A stretch of 64,000 nt of DNA. Source: Holtermannia corniformis (taxonomy: Eukaryota > Basidiomycota > Tremellomycetes > Holtermanniales). Below the pieces are notes generated by a model. It was not told where the DNA came from, did not search any database, and saw only the letters and a list, made by a program, of their open reading frames with translations. The stretch's first letter is position 1. Each line of letters starts with the position of its first letter. The stretch lies in contig BCIJ01000029.1 of the NCBI GenBank assembly GCA_001599935.1, forward strand, positions 11,331-75,330, read 5' to 3'. Made by a program: the position numbers and the translations under genes. Of this stretch, positions 35,476-47,563 are shown in pieces.

Positions 35476-36712
35476 CTACTCGTCAAACTCGTCATCTACG
35501 TCCATGCTGTCAACCAGCCTCTCATTTGCCTTTTCCTCGGCTCGCTGGGCAGCAGCAGCCGTACGTGCCGCCAAGCGCTCAGGGAACGTGTGGAAGTGAA
35601 TGATGCTCCCGATCGTGAGCACTGGCGTGCATCGGCATACATTGAACTCACGAAGTGAGCTCAGCTAGCTCAGCCGACGTCAGCTCGCGCTTCACATCTG
35701 CGTGGATGCCAAGGTAGATCTCGGCTAGATCTGCCAGATCGAGTTCTGGCTGTAAAGGGTGAGAGGCGGACTTGGCTTTTGGTCAAGTTCCACGTACAGG
35801 GGGCAACTCGGGAAGACGAGGGCACTACTCAATCAGCGCATGTAAGCGGTTTTCAGGGTGACTCACCGCTTGGTCAGAGTCAATCATGTTGTCGGTCGGC
35901 TCGAGCTTGCGCCAGACTACAGGGCTTAGCTATATTCGTGACTGTGCAGACGCCGCCGCGAGCGCACCTCGGATGAAGTCACGGATGGTCTCTTCCTTGA
36001 GAATGTCGGACGGTTCCGCTTCTTCTTCACTGGTCTCGTTGTCGACCGTCGGACCCGAGGCTTTCGCCGCGCGCCACTTCGCGAGCTAGAGATGGTTTAG
36101 TCATCCCAGCAACGATGTGTGAGGCGGACGAGGCACTCACGACCATTACAGGGATGTGACCATTCGCATCCTTGTCGAGGTAGCCGCAGGCTGCAACCGT
36201 CAACACGTGCGTAACATGGAGTACATCTTCAACGTACCCATCAAGCCTTGCAGGCTGCTCTTGAGACGAGGTGCTGGCCATCCGAACACGGGAGTCAGGT
36301 CTTCTTTTGAATGGTTCAGTCACCACCCAGCAACAGCTCATTGACCCACTGAGCTTCAAACGGGTTGTTTGCTGATCAGTGTCAGCGACCCGCTCACAGG
36401 AGCCTGTTCTCGGTCGTCACCTTCGCAAAATAGGCCTTCAGCGTCTGGAGCAGATCGTCAGTTGCATCCTGTCGCTTCCACAGCCACTGACCTGTGTATC
36501 TGATAGCCCCCCCCCGCGTTAGTCCGATCCCATCGCGCCAGATAGCGGCTATACACAGGTGGTGCGACGGCGAGGCGCTCGTCGAAGAGCTGGCAAAGGC
36601 ACCTACCGGCGTCTTGTGGTTCTGGCTGTAGGTCGGACAGACGGGGCTTGGCTTTCTTCTTGTAAGGTCCGCGGGTCTTGGCGCCGTCTGGCTTGACCTT
36701 GGATCGCCCCAT
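35476..36712 (-). CDS. Cassette gene C1: small protein with the AEIYLGIH module
   Basis: A minus-strand gene starts at ATG 36712 (MGRSKVKPDGAKTRG), with a very basic N-terminus (GPYKKKAKPR), and ends at 35476 with the acidic SMDVDDEFDE. Between them, short exons encode TLKAYFAKVTTENRLL, EETIRDFIRGAL, and PELDLADLAEIYLGIHADVKREL, followed by a helical, Ala/Glu-rich tail (ARTAAAAQRAEEKANER). The EEtIRdFI plus AEIYLGIH pair also occurs in genes A1, A2 and C2. One internal splice junction (near 36370) could not be made to join in frame, so either the model or the gene is imperfect. The first intron holds a sequence block also present in the C2 intron. The function is unknown. Confidence 0.45.
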
Positions 36713-37733
36713 GGTCGTTGCTGCGAGTCAGGTTGAGGTCGTCGCCTGAGCTGTACTTTTGGACGCGTCTAATCATTAGCGTACCCCATCAGGAGTTAGG
36801 TGGCACATTAGCGGAGGCAATTTGTGACATCAGTTCAAAGTGCCACCGCGGCGACGAGGGAAGAGCAGAGCGGGGAGCAATTTCCAGTCAACGGCTGCTG
36901 ATTATATACGATCTGAACATGTAATTACGTAATGTTGCGCATTGTTGACGATACTGGGCCATCGAAGGCTCGCCAAGTCAACGGCTCAGTGTTAGGCGAC
37001 AGTTCTGGCGATGCTGTTGAGAGCTTGGCGTACGCCAACGCATGCGTCTGATACGGCTCGAGAAGGAAGCAGCACGGACTCGCATACAATGAATCGAGCA
37101 GCCCTACCCCGCTACTCGAGCCGCTTCAGTCAGGATCGAGTCGAGTCACAGTTTGCAGTGTTGCCCGCGAGACTAGCATGGGGCATCCGGCTCGTCGATC
37201 TCGTATGTCTCGGCTTTGTGCCAGCCGAAAGCTTGTGCGCACGGCAGGCACGGGGCAATGCGCGTTGCTGCGAAGCTTCCTGCGCGCTGCGAGATGAACA
37301 TTCATATCGCGTCGACATTACCCTGGTCAGCTACGATAATACAATGGAAACCCTTCTCAAGCTGTACCAACGCCTTGGCGTTGACACAGGACCAGGTTCT
37401 CGATGATCGCATATACAACCCGGATTGTGTCACGTTGTGTAAGTAGCGTTGGGTCAGTGTCGGCGGGCAGCCGAAGCAAGCACGGCACTGACCTCCGCAG
37501 ATAGTTATCTGTATACGCCTTCAACGTGACCGAGATCCAGGGCTATGAACATCCCCCTTTGCTTGCAATAGCTTCGTTCGCTTCCAATTGCCGACCAGGT
37601 CCACAGTAAAGTCGACCGTGGCTTGACTAGGCGAGGCGTTGGGGCACACTGATTCCATCTGCAATCTCGTTTGTCTGCCGGTCAACTTCCCGCGGCACCC
37701 CTTGTCGCCAGCACCTTGACGCAAGGCGGCTTG
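36713..37733. other. Intergenic, no gene supported
   Basis: This lies upstream of C1. Only short ORFs are present, on both strands, with no recognised motif. The C1 promoter must lie at the left end. Confidence 0.4.
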
Positions 37734-38000
37734 TCATGCCAAGCGACCGCTTCCGGCCTCGGGCACGTAAGGCGTGTCAATGCCAATTCTCAGCAAAAGC
37801 CTTTGCCAGCCCAAAACGTCGCGCGGAATCACGAGTTGATGAATCGCCTTACACGTCCTGGCCAAGGAGACAAAGCTCTCAAAGTCGGGATTGTCCGTCT
37901 TGTGCCAGTCCTGTTTCGAGGCCAGCACATAGTCTACGACGAGCGAGACGAGCTCCTCGTGCAGGCGCAGGATGGGCGGTTGGATCTTGACTACCGACAT
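37734..38000 (-). CDS. Short F-box-like ORF or fragment
   Basis: An 88-aa ORF starts MSVVKIQPPILRLHEELVSL and continues with FVSLARTCKAIHQLV, the L-P/H-x-E-L ... LARTCKxI pattern of an F-box. It differs clearly from the F-boxes in A1-A3. It may be the first exon of a longer gene or a remnant. It lies head-to-head with A2, about 50 bp from the A2 start. Confidence 0.4.
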   Translation of the reverse strand: MSVVKIQPPILRLHEELVSLVVDYVLASKQDWHKTDNPDFESFVSLARTCKAIHQLVIPRDVLGWQRLLLRIGIDTPYVPEAGSGRLA

Positions 38001-38049
38001 GGCCGTTGTCAGTGGTGGACCATCAGGGCGGAAAGGAGGTCAAGTTTGA

Positions 38050-39243
38050 GATGGTCTGTGCGGTTGCTTTTTATCGGCTATTGTCATCTTCGTCGGCGAC
38101 AGGTCAACAACCGTACGCAAGTAGCAACAAGCAGTCTCGCAAGATCACTATCGAGAGGTCAGTGGGTGGCAATCTTTGGCTGCAAGCTCACACGAAGCGC
38201 CCCTTCAGTCATGCAAGTAGGTAGCCGCACTGAAGACGGAACAAAGCTTACAACAGCTAGGCATCAGCAGAGCCCTCCGATGCTGTGTTCGAGAATGCCC
38301 TCGAGATACTGAAGTACAAGGAGGACGTGCGCAGCTTCATAAAGAGTGAGTCGGTCGCTAAGAGCGGACGGGGTTGACTGACGGTGGTAACAGCTTGGAG
38401 CATCATTAAAGCCGGGGAGAACGTTGGTGACGCTGATGAATCATTGGTGAGTGGCAATCTCCCAGTCTCGGCCTGGCTGATTATCAGACCAAGGTGGACC
38501 AGGCCCCAGCGAGTATCATCGAGCTGTTTCAACGATGCACTGACAAGACGGTCTCATCTCGACTTGGGTCCCATTGCTCAGATCTATATCGGTGTCCATC
38601 CTGCGCCTCGTGAACTCACCCCTGACGAGCTCATTCGCCTCACCGAGTCAGTTGGCCTATTCATGACACATCTCGGAAGCTGATGCTGCTCAGAGGTGTC
38701 GCTTGCGAAGCCTGGTCGCGAGAGCGGAAGAAGCAAGAGGCGGCCATGGAGCTACGAAGCCGATGCCCAGCCCTCAAGAACCCGATCCCTGGCTTCTCCC
38801 CGATCCTGCAGTTGCCCGAGGACGTCTTCGAGCTCATCATCGACGAGCTCGTAGCGTTCGGCCAGCCCACGTATCCTAGTGGTTATCAAGAGTTTTCCTA
38901 CCTGCGCAACTTCTTCAGCTTGGGTGCGGTCTGCCGCGAACTTCGTGCGCGTACGAACCGCAGCGAAGACTGGTGGCAAGCGGTCGCGACGAAGCATGGC
39001 GAAGAGCGACCGTACGGTCCGATCAATCCTCGCAGTGAGCAACGGGCCAACAAAATTGACGAAGCCTGCAGCCGCACCTGGCGCGACATTGTTCTCTGTA
39101 TGGCAACCCGCGGGCTCAAGTACGAGTACTGGGGACGCGACGACCAAATTTTACCGCCTGATGATCGGCTTCTCGAGTTGAAATGGCTTGAGGGATTGGT
39201 GTCAGCCAAATTCAGGTTCACGAGTACCAAGAAAAAGCTCGGT
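38050..39243 (+). pseudogene. Cassette gene A2: truncated F-box protein
   Basis: This is a paralogue of A1. It starts at an ATG in the same context (TTTGAGATGG), carries the module (YKEDVRSFIK, then PIAQIYIGVHPAPREL) and the F-box (LQLPEDVFELIIDEL ... LFSLGAVCRELRAR type). It stays collinear with A1 up to TKKKLG at 39243, where the A1/A3 splice donor is conserved (GGTATGTGA). The downstream exons for the C-terminal half (IPLNF, FTRPAI, VNGGHLF) cannot be found before B2, and the next sequence is degenerate. I read it as truncated by deletion. A shortened product is possible. Confidence 0.6.
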
Positions 39244-40364
39244 ATGTGATACGGGCGCAGTGGCCGAGCTGACGCCTCAGACCTGATTCCATTGAAGAGC
39301 TTACGCCCTGTGTCTGGTTTCCCATAGCGGATCACGAAACGCATGGGATAACTGTGCCCCTCGGTGTCAGCTTGCTTTGACGTATCGGGATCGGGTGGCT
39401 AATGCGTGACGCCACTGCAAATCGCGCTCGGCGTGTGAGCTGTGTGGTGTCAGTGACTGCATTGACTATAAGACACAGTGTCTATGTACGCATTGATGGT
39501 CGTGCAAGGGTTCGTCGTCACACTGCCTACCCGGTCAAGCCGAAAAGCAGCCGCCAGCTCGGACATGAGTAAGTAGAACGCGACTCGCCTTGGTGTGTCA
39601 CGCAGATGCTGTCGCTGACATCTGGCAGATTATGCGCACTGCCCTTACTGAAGGCTACGTAGTAGCTACTGGCCGGCGCTACAGAACACGGTGCACACGC
39701 GCACGGGCAGGCGCCCTGACCTCTGCACGGTCTGTGTGTGTACCCCTGAACCTAGATGCGGCAAATGGTCCGCTGATCGAGTGGCGCGGTGACTTCTCTC
39801 TCAGGGGCTGCGCGCTGCCTTACTGCGCTCGCTGATTCTGCAGACAGCGTTTCAGATCCGGATCACGACGCGTGTTGACCAACCCACTCGTCGCGGCCGA
39901 CCTTCAGAGCGCTCGCACTGACCGGGATCGAGCATCGACAAGTACTCGACTAGCAGCGCGCTCTCGGTCTTCTTACCCGTCCTCCCAAGAACGGCCGTGC
40001 ACTCGAGCTCATCCTCTACCTCTTCACAAGCGTAACGTCCGGTCGCCGCATCCGTTCTCAACCCAACCCACTCTCCCCCGGTCCCTCGGTTGCGTCCACA
40101 TCCACCAACTCGCCATCTCGCTCGGTCGCTCGTCTCTGCGCAGACACTGGCAGCACACCGACCCCTCAAGCTCTCGATCCAGCTGCAAACTGAGCACCAT
40201 CACCACGCTCTTCACCCTCATTCTCGTCCCACACCGCTTGAGATCCATCCAGGCGCCTTCATCCATCGATATCAGCCAGAGCTCGATCCATCTCACCGCC
40301 TGCACCTCCAACAGCAGCAGCTGCGTGCAGAGTAGCGCTTGCAGCCGAAGCAGCCGATAGCACC
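39244..40364. other. Intergenic between A2 and B2
   Basis: This occupies the place of the missing A2 3' half plus the B2 5' flank. The first 100 bp still resemble the A exon that encodes DLI. The last 450 bp before 40365 are C/T-rich, like the B1 5' flank, and are probably promoter and leader. Confidence 0.4.
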
Positions 40365-43300
40365 ATGAGCGCCCAATCTGAAGACATCGAGATGCCTGAC
40401 GAGCATGAAAGTCATCTTGATGGAGCAGTGACTCAAAGCGGGATCGATCAAGACGAGAGCATGGTCGGGACAGACGACGAAGGTGATGAGCTGGACGAGG
40501 TGGGGATGGCCATGTACACGCAGCTGGAGCAGAGGGCGGGGTTGCGCGCCGCGGACGCCGAGAAGATGCTGGCGAGCGGGGAGTCCAAGCTGAACAGGAA
40601 GGCGACGTCCCGCTTGTGGGTGAACTCGATCCGGGAGCGGCAAAGAAAAGCGCCGTGCCTCGATGGCGAGCTTGATGTGGTGAGTCTTTCCAGTGTACCG
40701 TCCTTTACTCACACCAGCAGATCGTACCTGCAGCCGGCGATCTGATGCGCATGTCGATGGACCCCCTTGGCACCGACGCGCTTGCTTTCCAGGATCTCTC
40801 CTTTGTCGCGGTGGGCCGAGTCACCGAAGCCGAGGACAGCACGATCAAGGCAACCGTAGAAGAGTACGACGACGACGACCGACGTCACATCTACGAGCGC
40901 GACGTCGAGCTCGATGTACCGGCAGTGGAGGGCGAGCGATACCGACTGTATCTGCGACAACAGCGCTTCGAGGGAGAGGATGGAATGAATCTCTTAGAGA
41001 CCATTGTGAAAGAGTATGGCAAGGTCAAGCCAGGTGCGTTGCGATCTCATCTGCACGATACTGGCGGGGACTGATGCTCACTTATAGCCCGGGGTCCGTG
41101 GGCGGAGCACGTCATTGACAATATCCGAGACGCACGAGCATGCGGCCGCAAAGTGCTGTGCATGTCTTACTTTGGCATGACAATTCGCACGACGCCGCTC
41201 CAGCGGATCGTGGACGACTTGCAAGAGGAGAAGAAGAACAAGAACGCAAATAAGAACGAGACCAAAGAACAAGAACAAGAACAAGAACAAGACGAGCGCG
41301 TCCAAGTCGCACTTTGCATCCTTTGTCGCGGTGGCGAAGTCGGTTCGGCTGGCAAACGGTCTACCTTGCGGCCACTGGGAAATTTACGAATACCGCACCT
41401 CGATCCCGACTACGAGACGCGCTGCTCGGGCTCGATGTGATCTGCAAGCCGCAGAGCGCGCTGCGATCGGCTCGATCCGCGAGCTCTCTCTCAACAGCGC
41501 ACCCGGAGGCGAGCGGCACATTCCGTTTGATCTAACTTACCTTCGACACTCGGCACACCCTTTACTGGCCAAGCCCTCGCCGCCATCCCCGAGCGAAGCA
41601 CCGCCGGACGACCTCCTCGAGGCTGTGGACCATCAATGGGACGACGAGCGCTCACTCTGGCGCCGCACCCGCGGTTCTGGGCCATCCATACCTATTGCTG
41701 CTCTGGATGGCGTCAAAACAGAATCCAAAGCGCTTCGCATGGTCGCGAGAGGCAACACACTCAGTTTTTTGCTAGGCAAGGACATCACGGTCGAAGCTCA
41801 GCGGTCGGACGACGTCGAAACGCTGTTCTACGGGCCTTTTACCGGTCCAGGTCCCGCTCTCACCCTGTGGCTTCGAAAAGCTGCAATGGGAATTGGCGCG
41901 CACATCGACGAAAACGGCCGAGCCGTGCCCACTGACCGCCAGGACGTTGAACAGGGCACCCCTCTCTGGTGTCGGCTGGTTGGTGCATTTGTCGACTTTT
42001 GGCCCATTGTGATTGTACACGTGCACATCGGCCTCGCAATCCTGTGCTTGGTTCGCTACTGGAGGCTCACGCGATCACTGGTCGTGCGCAGCGAGTCGGC
42101 CAAGGTGAGCTCCTTGACTTGACGCACAGGAACGCTATTGACGACCAATCACCCTAGATGGCCAATCTGCTGATGAGCGGGGCGGCTCGCATCGGCTATC
42201 AAGTCGCACGAGCACTCGCGCCTCTACTTGCAAGCCTTCTGGGCATGTACCCCAACCGATCCGGTTGCACTTCAAGCATGCATCCGCGCTGAGTGGACTG
42301 ATATTGATTGGGACGACCTGTCCCCCCCCCCGACTGGATCCTGTGCATCGGACTGGTCGCAGTTTGTCAGGTTGGGCCGGACTCACGGGGAGATTGGTCG
42401 TTATGTATCTTCCTGGTATGTCTCAATATGCTGAACGGACCATGCTGAGCACTTCGGCAGTCAGATGACGGACGGACGAAGTACGACCCGGCCATGGCCG
42501 AAAGACTTTCACGGGTCGCCATCGTCGCACGGATCTCGACGTTCTGATCGAAAGCCACGTCTACTCGCGCACATTCACGGACCCACCACCCGAACGCGAC
42601 GCCGAGCTCGACGCCCGCCGACAGCCTATTCGAGCTATGGCGGTGTAATACCCTGCAGTCCGTCCAGCAAACACCTGGCTACGAACGACTCGGGCTTGAG
42701 TTGTCAGATGCACGCGCAGCTTTGGAGAAGAAGCAGACATGGGTGGGACGGATGCGGCACGCAGGTAAAACCCAGCAGGAAGAGGTGTGTTCTCGAGAGC
42801 ACGCGCTGTTCGAATTGTCACTAAATCAACTCTTAGCAGCCCGAGCTTGACAAAGGTGAATATCCCGGCGGCAAGATTGCGCGTGCCGGCGACAAACTCC
42901 GTCACCCGTTCACTAAAGCCGAGAAGAATAGCCCGGAGCGCGCTCGACAGCTGCTCGAGATGAAGAAGACGCTGGCCAAGGCCATCCGCCGTGGCTTCAA
43001 GAATGTCAAACACGTGCTCCCTCCTCGCCCTCGCCATATGAATGACACCGACGCCGACATTCGGTTCATGACGAGGAAGGCAGACTGCAACTTGGTTTAC
43101 GCGGCCAATCGTTGCGAGCAGCTGCACCTTGACCGCCTTGCGACACTACTGGGACAGCGTGCTCGGCATAATCTCAGTCAGGGTCTCGGCAAGATCAACG
43201 AGCAAAGAAGCGAGATGCCGGTACAGGCGAGCCACTGATGTGGGCGAGCAAGCAAGACTTGTTCGACGTCTTGAAAATCCTGCTTGAGCAGCCGACCAGC

Positions 43301-43714
43301 GGCCAACAAGCAGATTTGCTTCCTCGAGCTCTTACGTGCGCCGGGTGCGGACAGTATGCACTCACTACGAGCAACGGCAAGCACACGTGCCAATTCGTAG
43401 TCGACCACGTACCGCCACCGCAGAACTCGGAGAAGACCAAGCCGGTCTACACCAAAGCAGCCAACCACGGGATCTTCACAAAACGCTTTGTCTTCCCTCA
43501 CGAATTGATGAGCGATGAGCGAGTTGGCGTGCATCGGTGGCGAGCCGCAGAGATGGACAAACTAAAAGAGAGGCGCCGGAAGACATTGGAAGGCGGGGCC
43601 GCAGCCGCCGAGCTCGGCGCAGATGATGGTGTTGGCGAGCACGAGGATCAAGACCAGCACGGCATCGACATGGCTGCCCTGGCGCGGCTCATCGACATCG
43701 GTATCTCCAAATAG
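40365..43714 (+). pseudogene. Cassette gene B2: frameshifted copy of B1
   Basis: It is collinear with B1 and keeps the first splice sites in the same place and phase (after GELDV, and before GPWAEHV). The GIY-YIG-like residues remain (LCMSYFGMT, TPLQRI, AAERAAIGSI, LSLNSAPGGE), as do the membrane helix and the late Cys motif (CAGCGQYALTTSNGKHTC). The frame breaks at an AAG/AAC/GAA microsatellite (about 41230-41290), at a run of ten C (42322-42331) where B1 has a shorter run, and at least twice more between 42500 and 42650. The protein homologous to B1 hops between frames. The part matching B1's C-terminal 300 residues is missing and the last frame ends at 43714. Some of the breaks sit in homopolymers and could be sequencing errors, but not all do. 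Confidence 0.7.
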
Positions 43715-44167
43715 CCCGCGAAAAATACCCGAGCCTCTTCGACTCCCGCCGTTCCTGCGTTCCTGTATGTACCGATCACCACGACCTCTACAGTCCCACC
43801 CACCGCCCCGTTCTCGACGCACTGGACCCGGTACGACAACACTACACCGATCCGGATGCTCCTTTTCAACCACTCAGAATCCTGTAGGTAGAGAGATATT
43901 GATTCGACCAGTACCTATCAGCACGAATGCGACAGCAATGGTGGTGCGGCAACTGCGGTTCGCAGCGACATGGTAACCAAAGCGACTTGCTTTGGTGATA
44001 TCCCCGTAGCCTGGCAACTACGCTGAAACTGCCAGAAAAGGCTTTGCGCCTCGCTATACTGCAATGTTGAATTGGGTCGCGTCGACGGCCTGGACGAGTA
44101 GGTGGTCTCGTTGGTTCATGACACTGAAATGCATACGATATCCTCGTGTATGTCCATCGCCTAAGCC

Positions 44168-45411
44168 TCAATGTCCGTACACGCCGTTGGCCGTCGACGG
44201 CACATCATCACTTCTCCTTCGGAGGGACCGGCAAGTTGACGAGAGCGATAAAACTGGCGGTGATGTCAACAATAGAAAGAGACAAGAAGCTCACAAGTGT
44301 AGCTTGTTCTCCTCATCGAACGTCAATTCGCGCTTCTCTTGCGGGTGGATGCCAAGCGCGAGCTCTGCCAGCTCATCGATTGGTAGTTTGGCCTATGGGT
44401 CGACATTAGGGTCAGCACATGAGGTTACAAGGGCAGCACATGAGGTTACAAGGGCAGCAACTAACCTTGACGGGCGCCGTAGTAGACTGTCGGGTGTGTC
44501 AGGCGCAGATGACAGACCCATGGGTTCTTACGGCTTTTGACTTGACTGGCAAACCCGGCAGCTCGCCGATGGAGCGATATTCTTCTCTAAATCGGTGATG
44601 GTCTCACGAGGGTTACCATCAGGGTGACTCACTTGCAATCAGTTGCCTGAGCTTCTCTTCCTGCAGTTCGGGCATGCCACTGTCTTCGGCCGTAGCCTTG
44701 GTTGTCGGCTTGGCGATCGATCGATTGCCGGGCTTTCCGGCTTCCGCCTGTACGAGGTTGGCGACATGCGCTCTTCGTGAAGCGTAGTTGGAGTGACCTA
44801 CAGAGGCCGGGTTGACATAGCCTGAGGTGTTCTTGGTCAGAACGCCTTCGTCTGCCGATGTCAGCAAGTTGCTTGGTGTACTCCAAAATACGCACCGACC
44901 AGCTGGGCAAGGCATGCCGAGAGTGTGGCTTGGGACATGATGCCCTTGAAGTGCGGAATGAGCTGGCCTGTGTATATGATGAGCCGGGTGCGCGCCGCCT
45001 GCAGTCGCAGTTCTGACCGATCGGGACCCATTTGGAGTACTGCCATGCATGTCAGATCTGCCATAGCCTTACCTAGCCAAAGGGCACCGACCTGCATCAT
45101 GTGCTCCTTGACCTTCTGCAGCAGGTCAGTCTCCACGCTCCCGAAACCGCTCGTGGGACTGACCTCCTTCTCTGCCAGACACGCCCTACGGTTAGTATAG
45201 CTCACGGCGTGGTGAGAGCGGCTATACACAAGGGTTGCGACGGCGGTACACGTCGGATACAAGAGCAGTCCGACCTACCGTCCTGGGTGAACGGAACAGC
45301 TCTGATTTTGCCCGTCTTGCCCGCTTGGCCACTCTCCTTGGCCATTGACGTCTTGTTCTCGCCCGTCTGGTCTTTCTTCCTCTTCGGTTCTTCCATCTCG
45401 GGTGTGTCCAT
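44168..45411 (-). CDS. Cassette gene C2: paralogue of C1
   Basis: It starts at ATG 45411 (MDTPEMEEPKRKKDQ) with a charged N-terminus. The first intron, 92 nt, ends TACTAACCGTAG with a perfect branch site. Later segments include FGSVETDLLQKVKEHMMQ, RLIIYTGQLIPHFKGIM, ELQEEKLRQLIAS and IDELAELALGIHPQEKREL. The last two match the module found in C1 and in the A genes. It is convergent to B2, as C1 is to B1. The stop at 44168 and the middle exons are tentative, and the reading frame may be damaged. The function is unknown. Confidence 0.45.
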
Positions 45412-46234
45412 TAGAGAAACTGATCGAGTTGATGCACGCGAGAGCTGATGGTGATGACGAGTTTGGGGACGCGGTCTGTGCTCAGCTCAATCTTTGGACG
45501 CGTCACCAATTAGCATCGTTAGCGTGCCGAGAGGGGGGTAGAATTAGTGAGGATCTGTGCGTTGTGAGGGGTGTTATATGCACATACTTCCTCTCCAGAT
45601 GCGTTAGCGTTCAGGTGTAGCGCCACGCAAGAGGGAAACAGAGACGACTCGCCTCAGGCGCCAGTTTATGCACACCCGGAAACTTTGATTATGTAATTAT
45701 CTCAATATTGTGGCGTCGGCTCAATACTTGGCTGAAGCTGATTGTCCCAGCCACGGCGAGGGTAACTCAACTGAAGAGCTCACGGGTGCTTCTACAGAGC
45801 CCATTGAGTCTTGACCTGTTGATGCTTGCGTGGAACAGGACTCCAAGCTTCAACTCGCAATTTCACTGGATGTCCGACAACTTGACAGGCGAACGATGCT
45901 AGGTGCTCGCCCAGAATGCAGACAGGCTACTAGCCAAGATCGAACCCACCTCGCTATGTGACGTCGTGACGCCAAGCACAGCTGTGCTGGGTATAGCGAA
46001 CGCGACTTTCCTGCGTGACCAATTGGCGCTTCACAGAGTGCGAGCTCGTTGCATCTCATGGAATCGCCTTATCCCCATAACATTGCAGACTGCAAGTCCA
46101 AATCGAATGTTGACCCTCGAAATCGTCGTACGGTGGTGGAGCCTTGCCCTCATAGGAGCCAGGCACGGTGCGATGATCTGTGCGCACTGGTACAAAACGG
46201 CGCGCCGAGATCCATCAGGGGTTCTACAACGACC

Positions 46235-47563
46235 ATGTCTGCAAAATCACACATAGCAAGCCTCCCAGACGACGTGTTCGAGCTCATCATCGGCGAGCTC
46301 ATCTCACCCAAGTCTGCCGTACACTCCAAAGGACCCCAGGCGTTCACGCACTTGCAAGCTCTCTTCAAGCTTGGAGCGACTTGCCGTGTGCTTCAATCGC
46401 GCGTTCTCACTCGCGATGAGACGTGGTGGAAAAGGGTGGCGATGCAGCACGGCGAGGGACGCCCGTGCGCCCCACTGCCCGAGCATGCGCACCACCCCGA
46501 CTTCCGCGCGGTCGCCGATCCAGCTTACGATGGCTCTTGGCAGATGATCGTTCGTAGAATGGCCAGTGGAAAGGTCGACTACCAGTACCTCGGTCGTCAA
46601 CGTCCCCCTCCGGTCACGGCATCTCGCGACTTGGCCTGGCTGGAACGCGCAATCGCCGCTCCGGGGTTCGTAGAGCGGGAGCTGGTCATGTCAAGATACA
46701 AGTTTGCACGTAATGACTCTGCAGTGGTCAAGAAAAAACTTGGTACGTGATTGGCATACACACATGGGCTGACGGACTAGACCTGATCGCGGACCCGAAT
46801 CGTCACCGACGGCTGTCAGACGCAGAGGCCAAGCGCCATCGGGTCAGCATATAGTACTCAAAGTCAAAACTCATCCTGTAGGTTCCGCTCAACTTTGAGG
46901 CTCTTCATGCCCAACGCAAGCTTTCGCCGGGAACATTGTTCACTCGGCCCGCGATTCCCAACTTGGAGATCACACTGATCATGCATCACAACGCCCTGGA
47001 CGACTTCCTCACCCTCTGCGACAAGCTTCTCGTGCCACCGGCCGAGCTGGCTACGTACACGTACTTGCCTATGGACGGACCTTCATCATTCGAGAAGACC
47101 ATGACCCACTTTTCGATCGAGGTCAACAACCCGGATGGAGTCACGGTACTTGACGTTGAGCGCAAAGTCTACCAACGGTAAGTGCCTCGCCTGCAGCTGT
47201 TTTTGACCTCGTCAGGTTGCTCGTAGAATACGGGACTAGCTCTCCATACATCGCTTGGTGGACGCGGTGTTCAAGGAAGGCCGCGAAGCTTTGGTCAGGC
47301 CGGCCTCAGCCGTCGGTCGATGACGTGCACTGGGCAGAGATGGACTTGTCAGTGCTGTGCTTGCGACTGCGTCAAGCTGACATCACAGCTTCCGTCGCTC
47401 GCCAACCACGGGTCACTGGCGAACCCATTTTGTCAACGGTGGCCATCTTTTCGTCGAGATCCGCTTCGACATGCTGGCCGTGACTCGGATGTTTGCGCGC
47501 GCCAGAAATGCTCCGGTGATGGAGTGGTTGGTCGAGCCAGATATCGACGACAAGTATGACTGA
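46235..47563 (+). CDS. Cassette gene A3: F-box protein without the N-terminal module
   Basis: Five exons (46235-46742, 46781-46842, 46882-47177, 47216-47347, 47389-47563) give 390 aa. The F-box lies at the very N-terminus (SLPDDVFELIIGEL ... LFKLGATCRVLQSR). Exon lengths and phases match A1 (the 62-nt second exon is identical in length), and conserved blocks include VPLNFEAL, PGTLFTRPAI, EVNNPDGVTVLDV, SPYIAWWTRCSRKAA and HFVNGGHLFVEI. The upstream AEIYLGIH module of A1/A2 is absent, unless an unrecognised exon lies before 46235. It is likely an SCF adaptor and looks intact. No B copy follows it before mL49. Confidence 0.68.
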
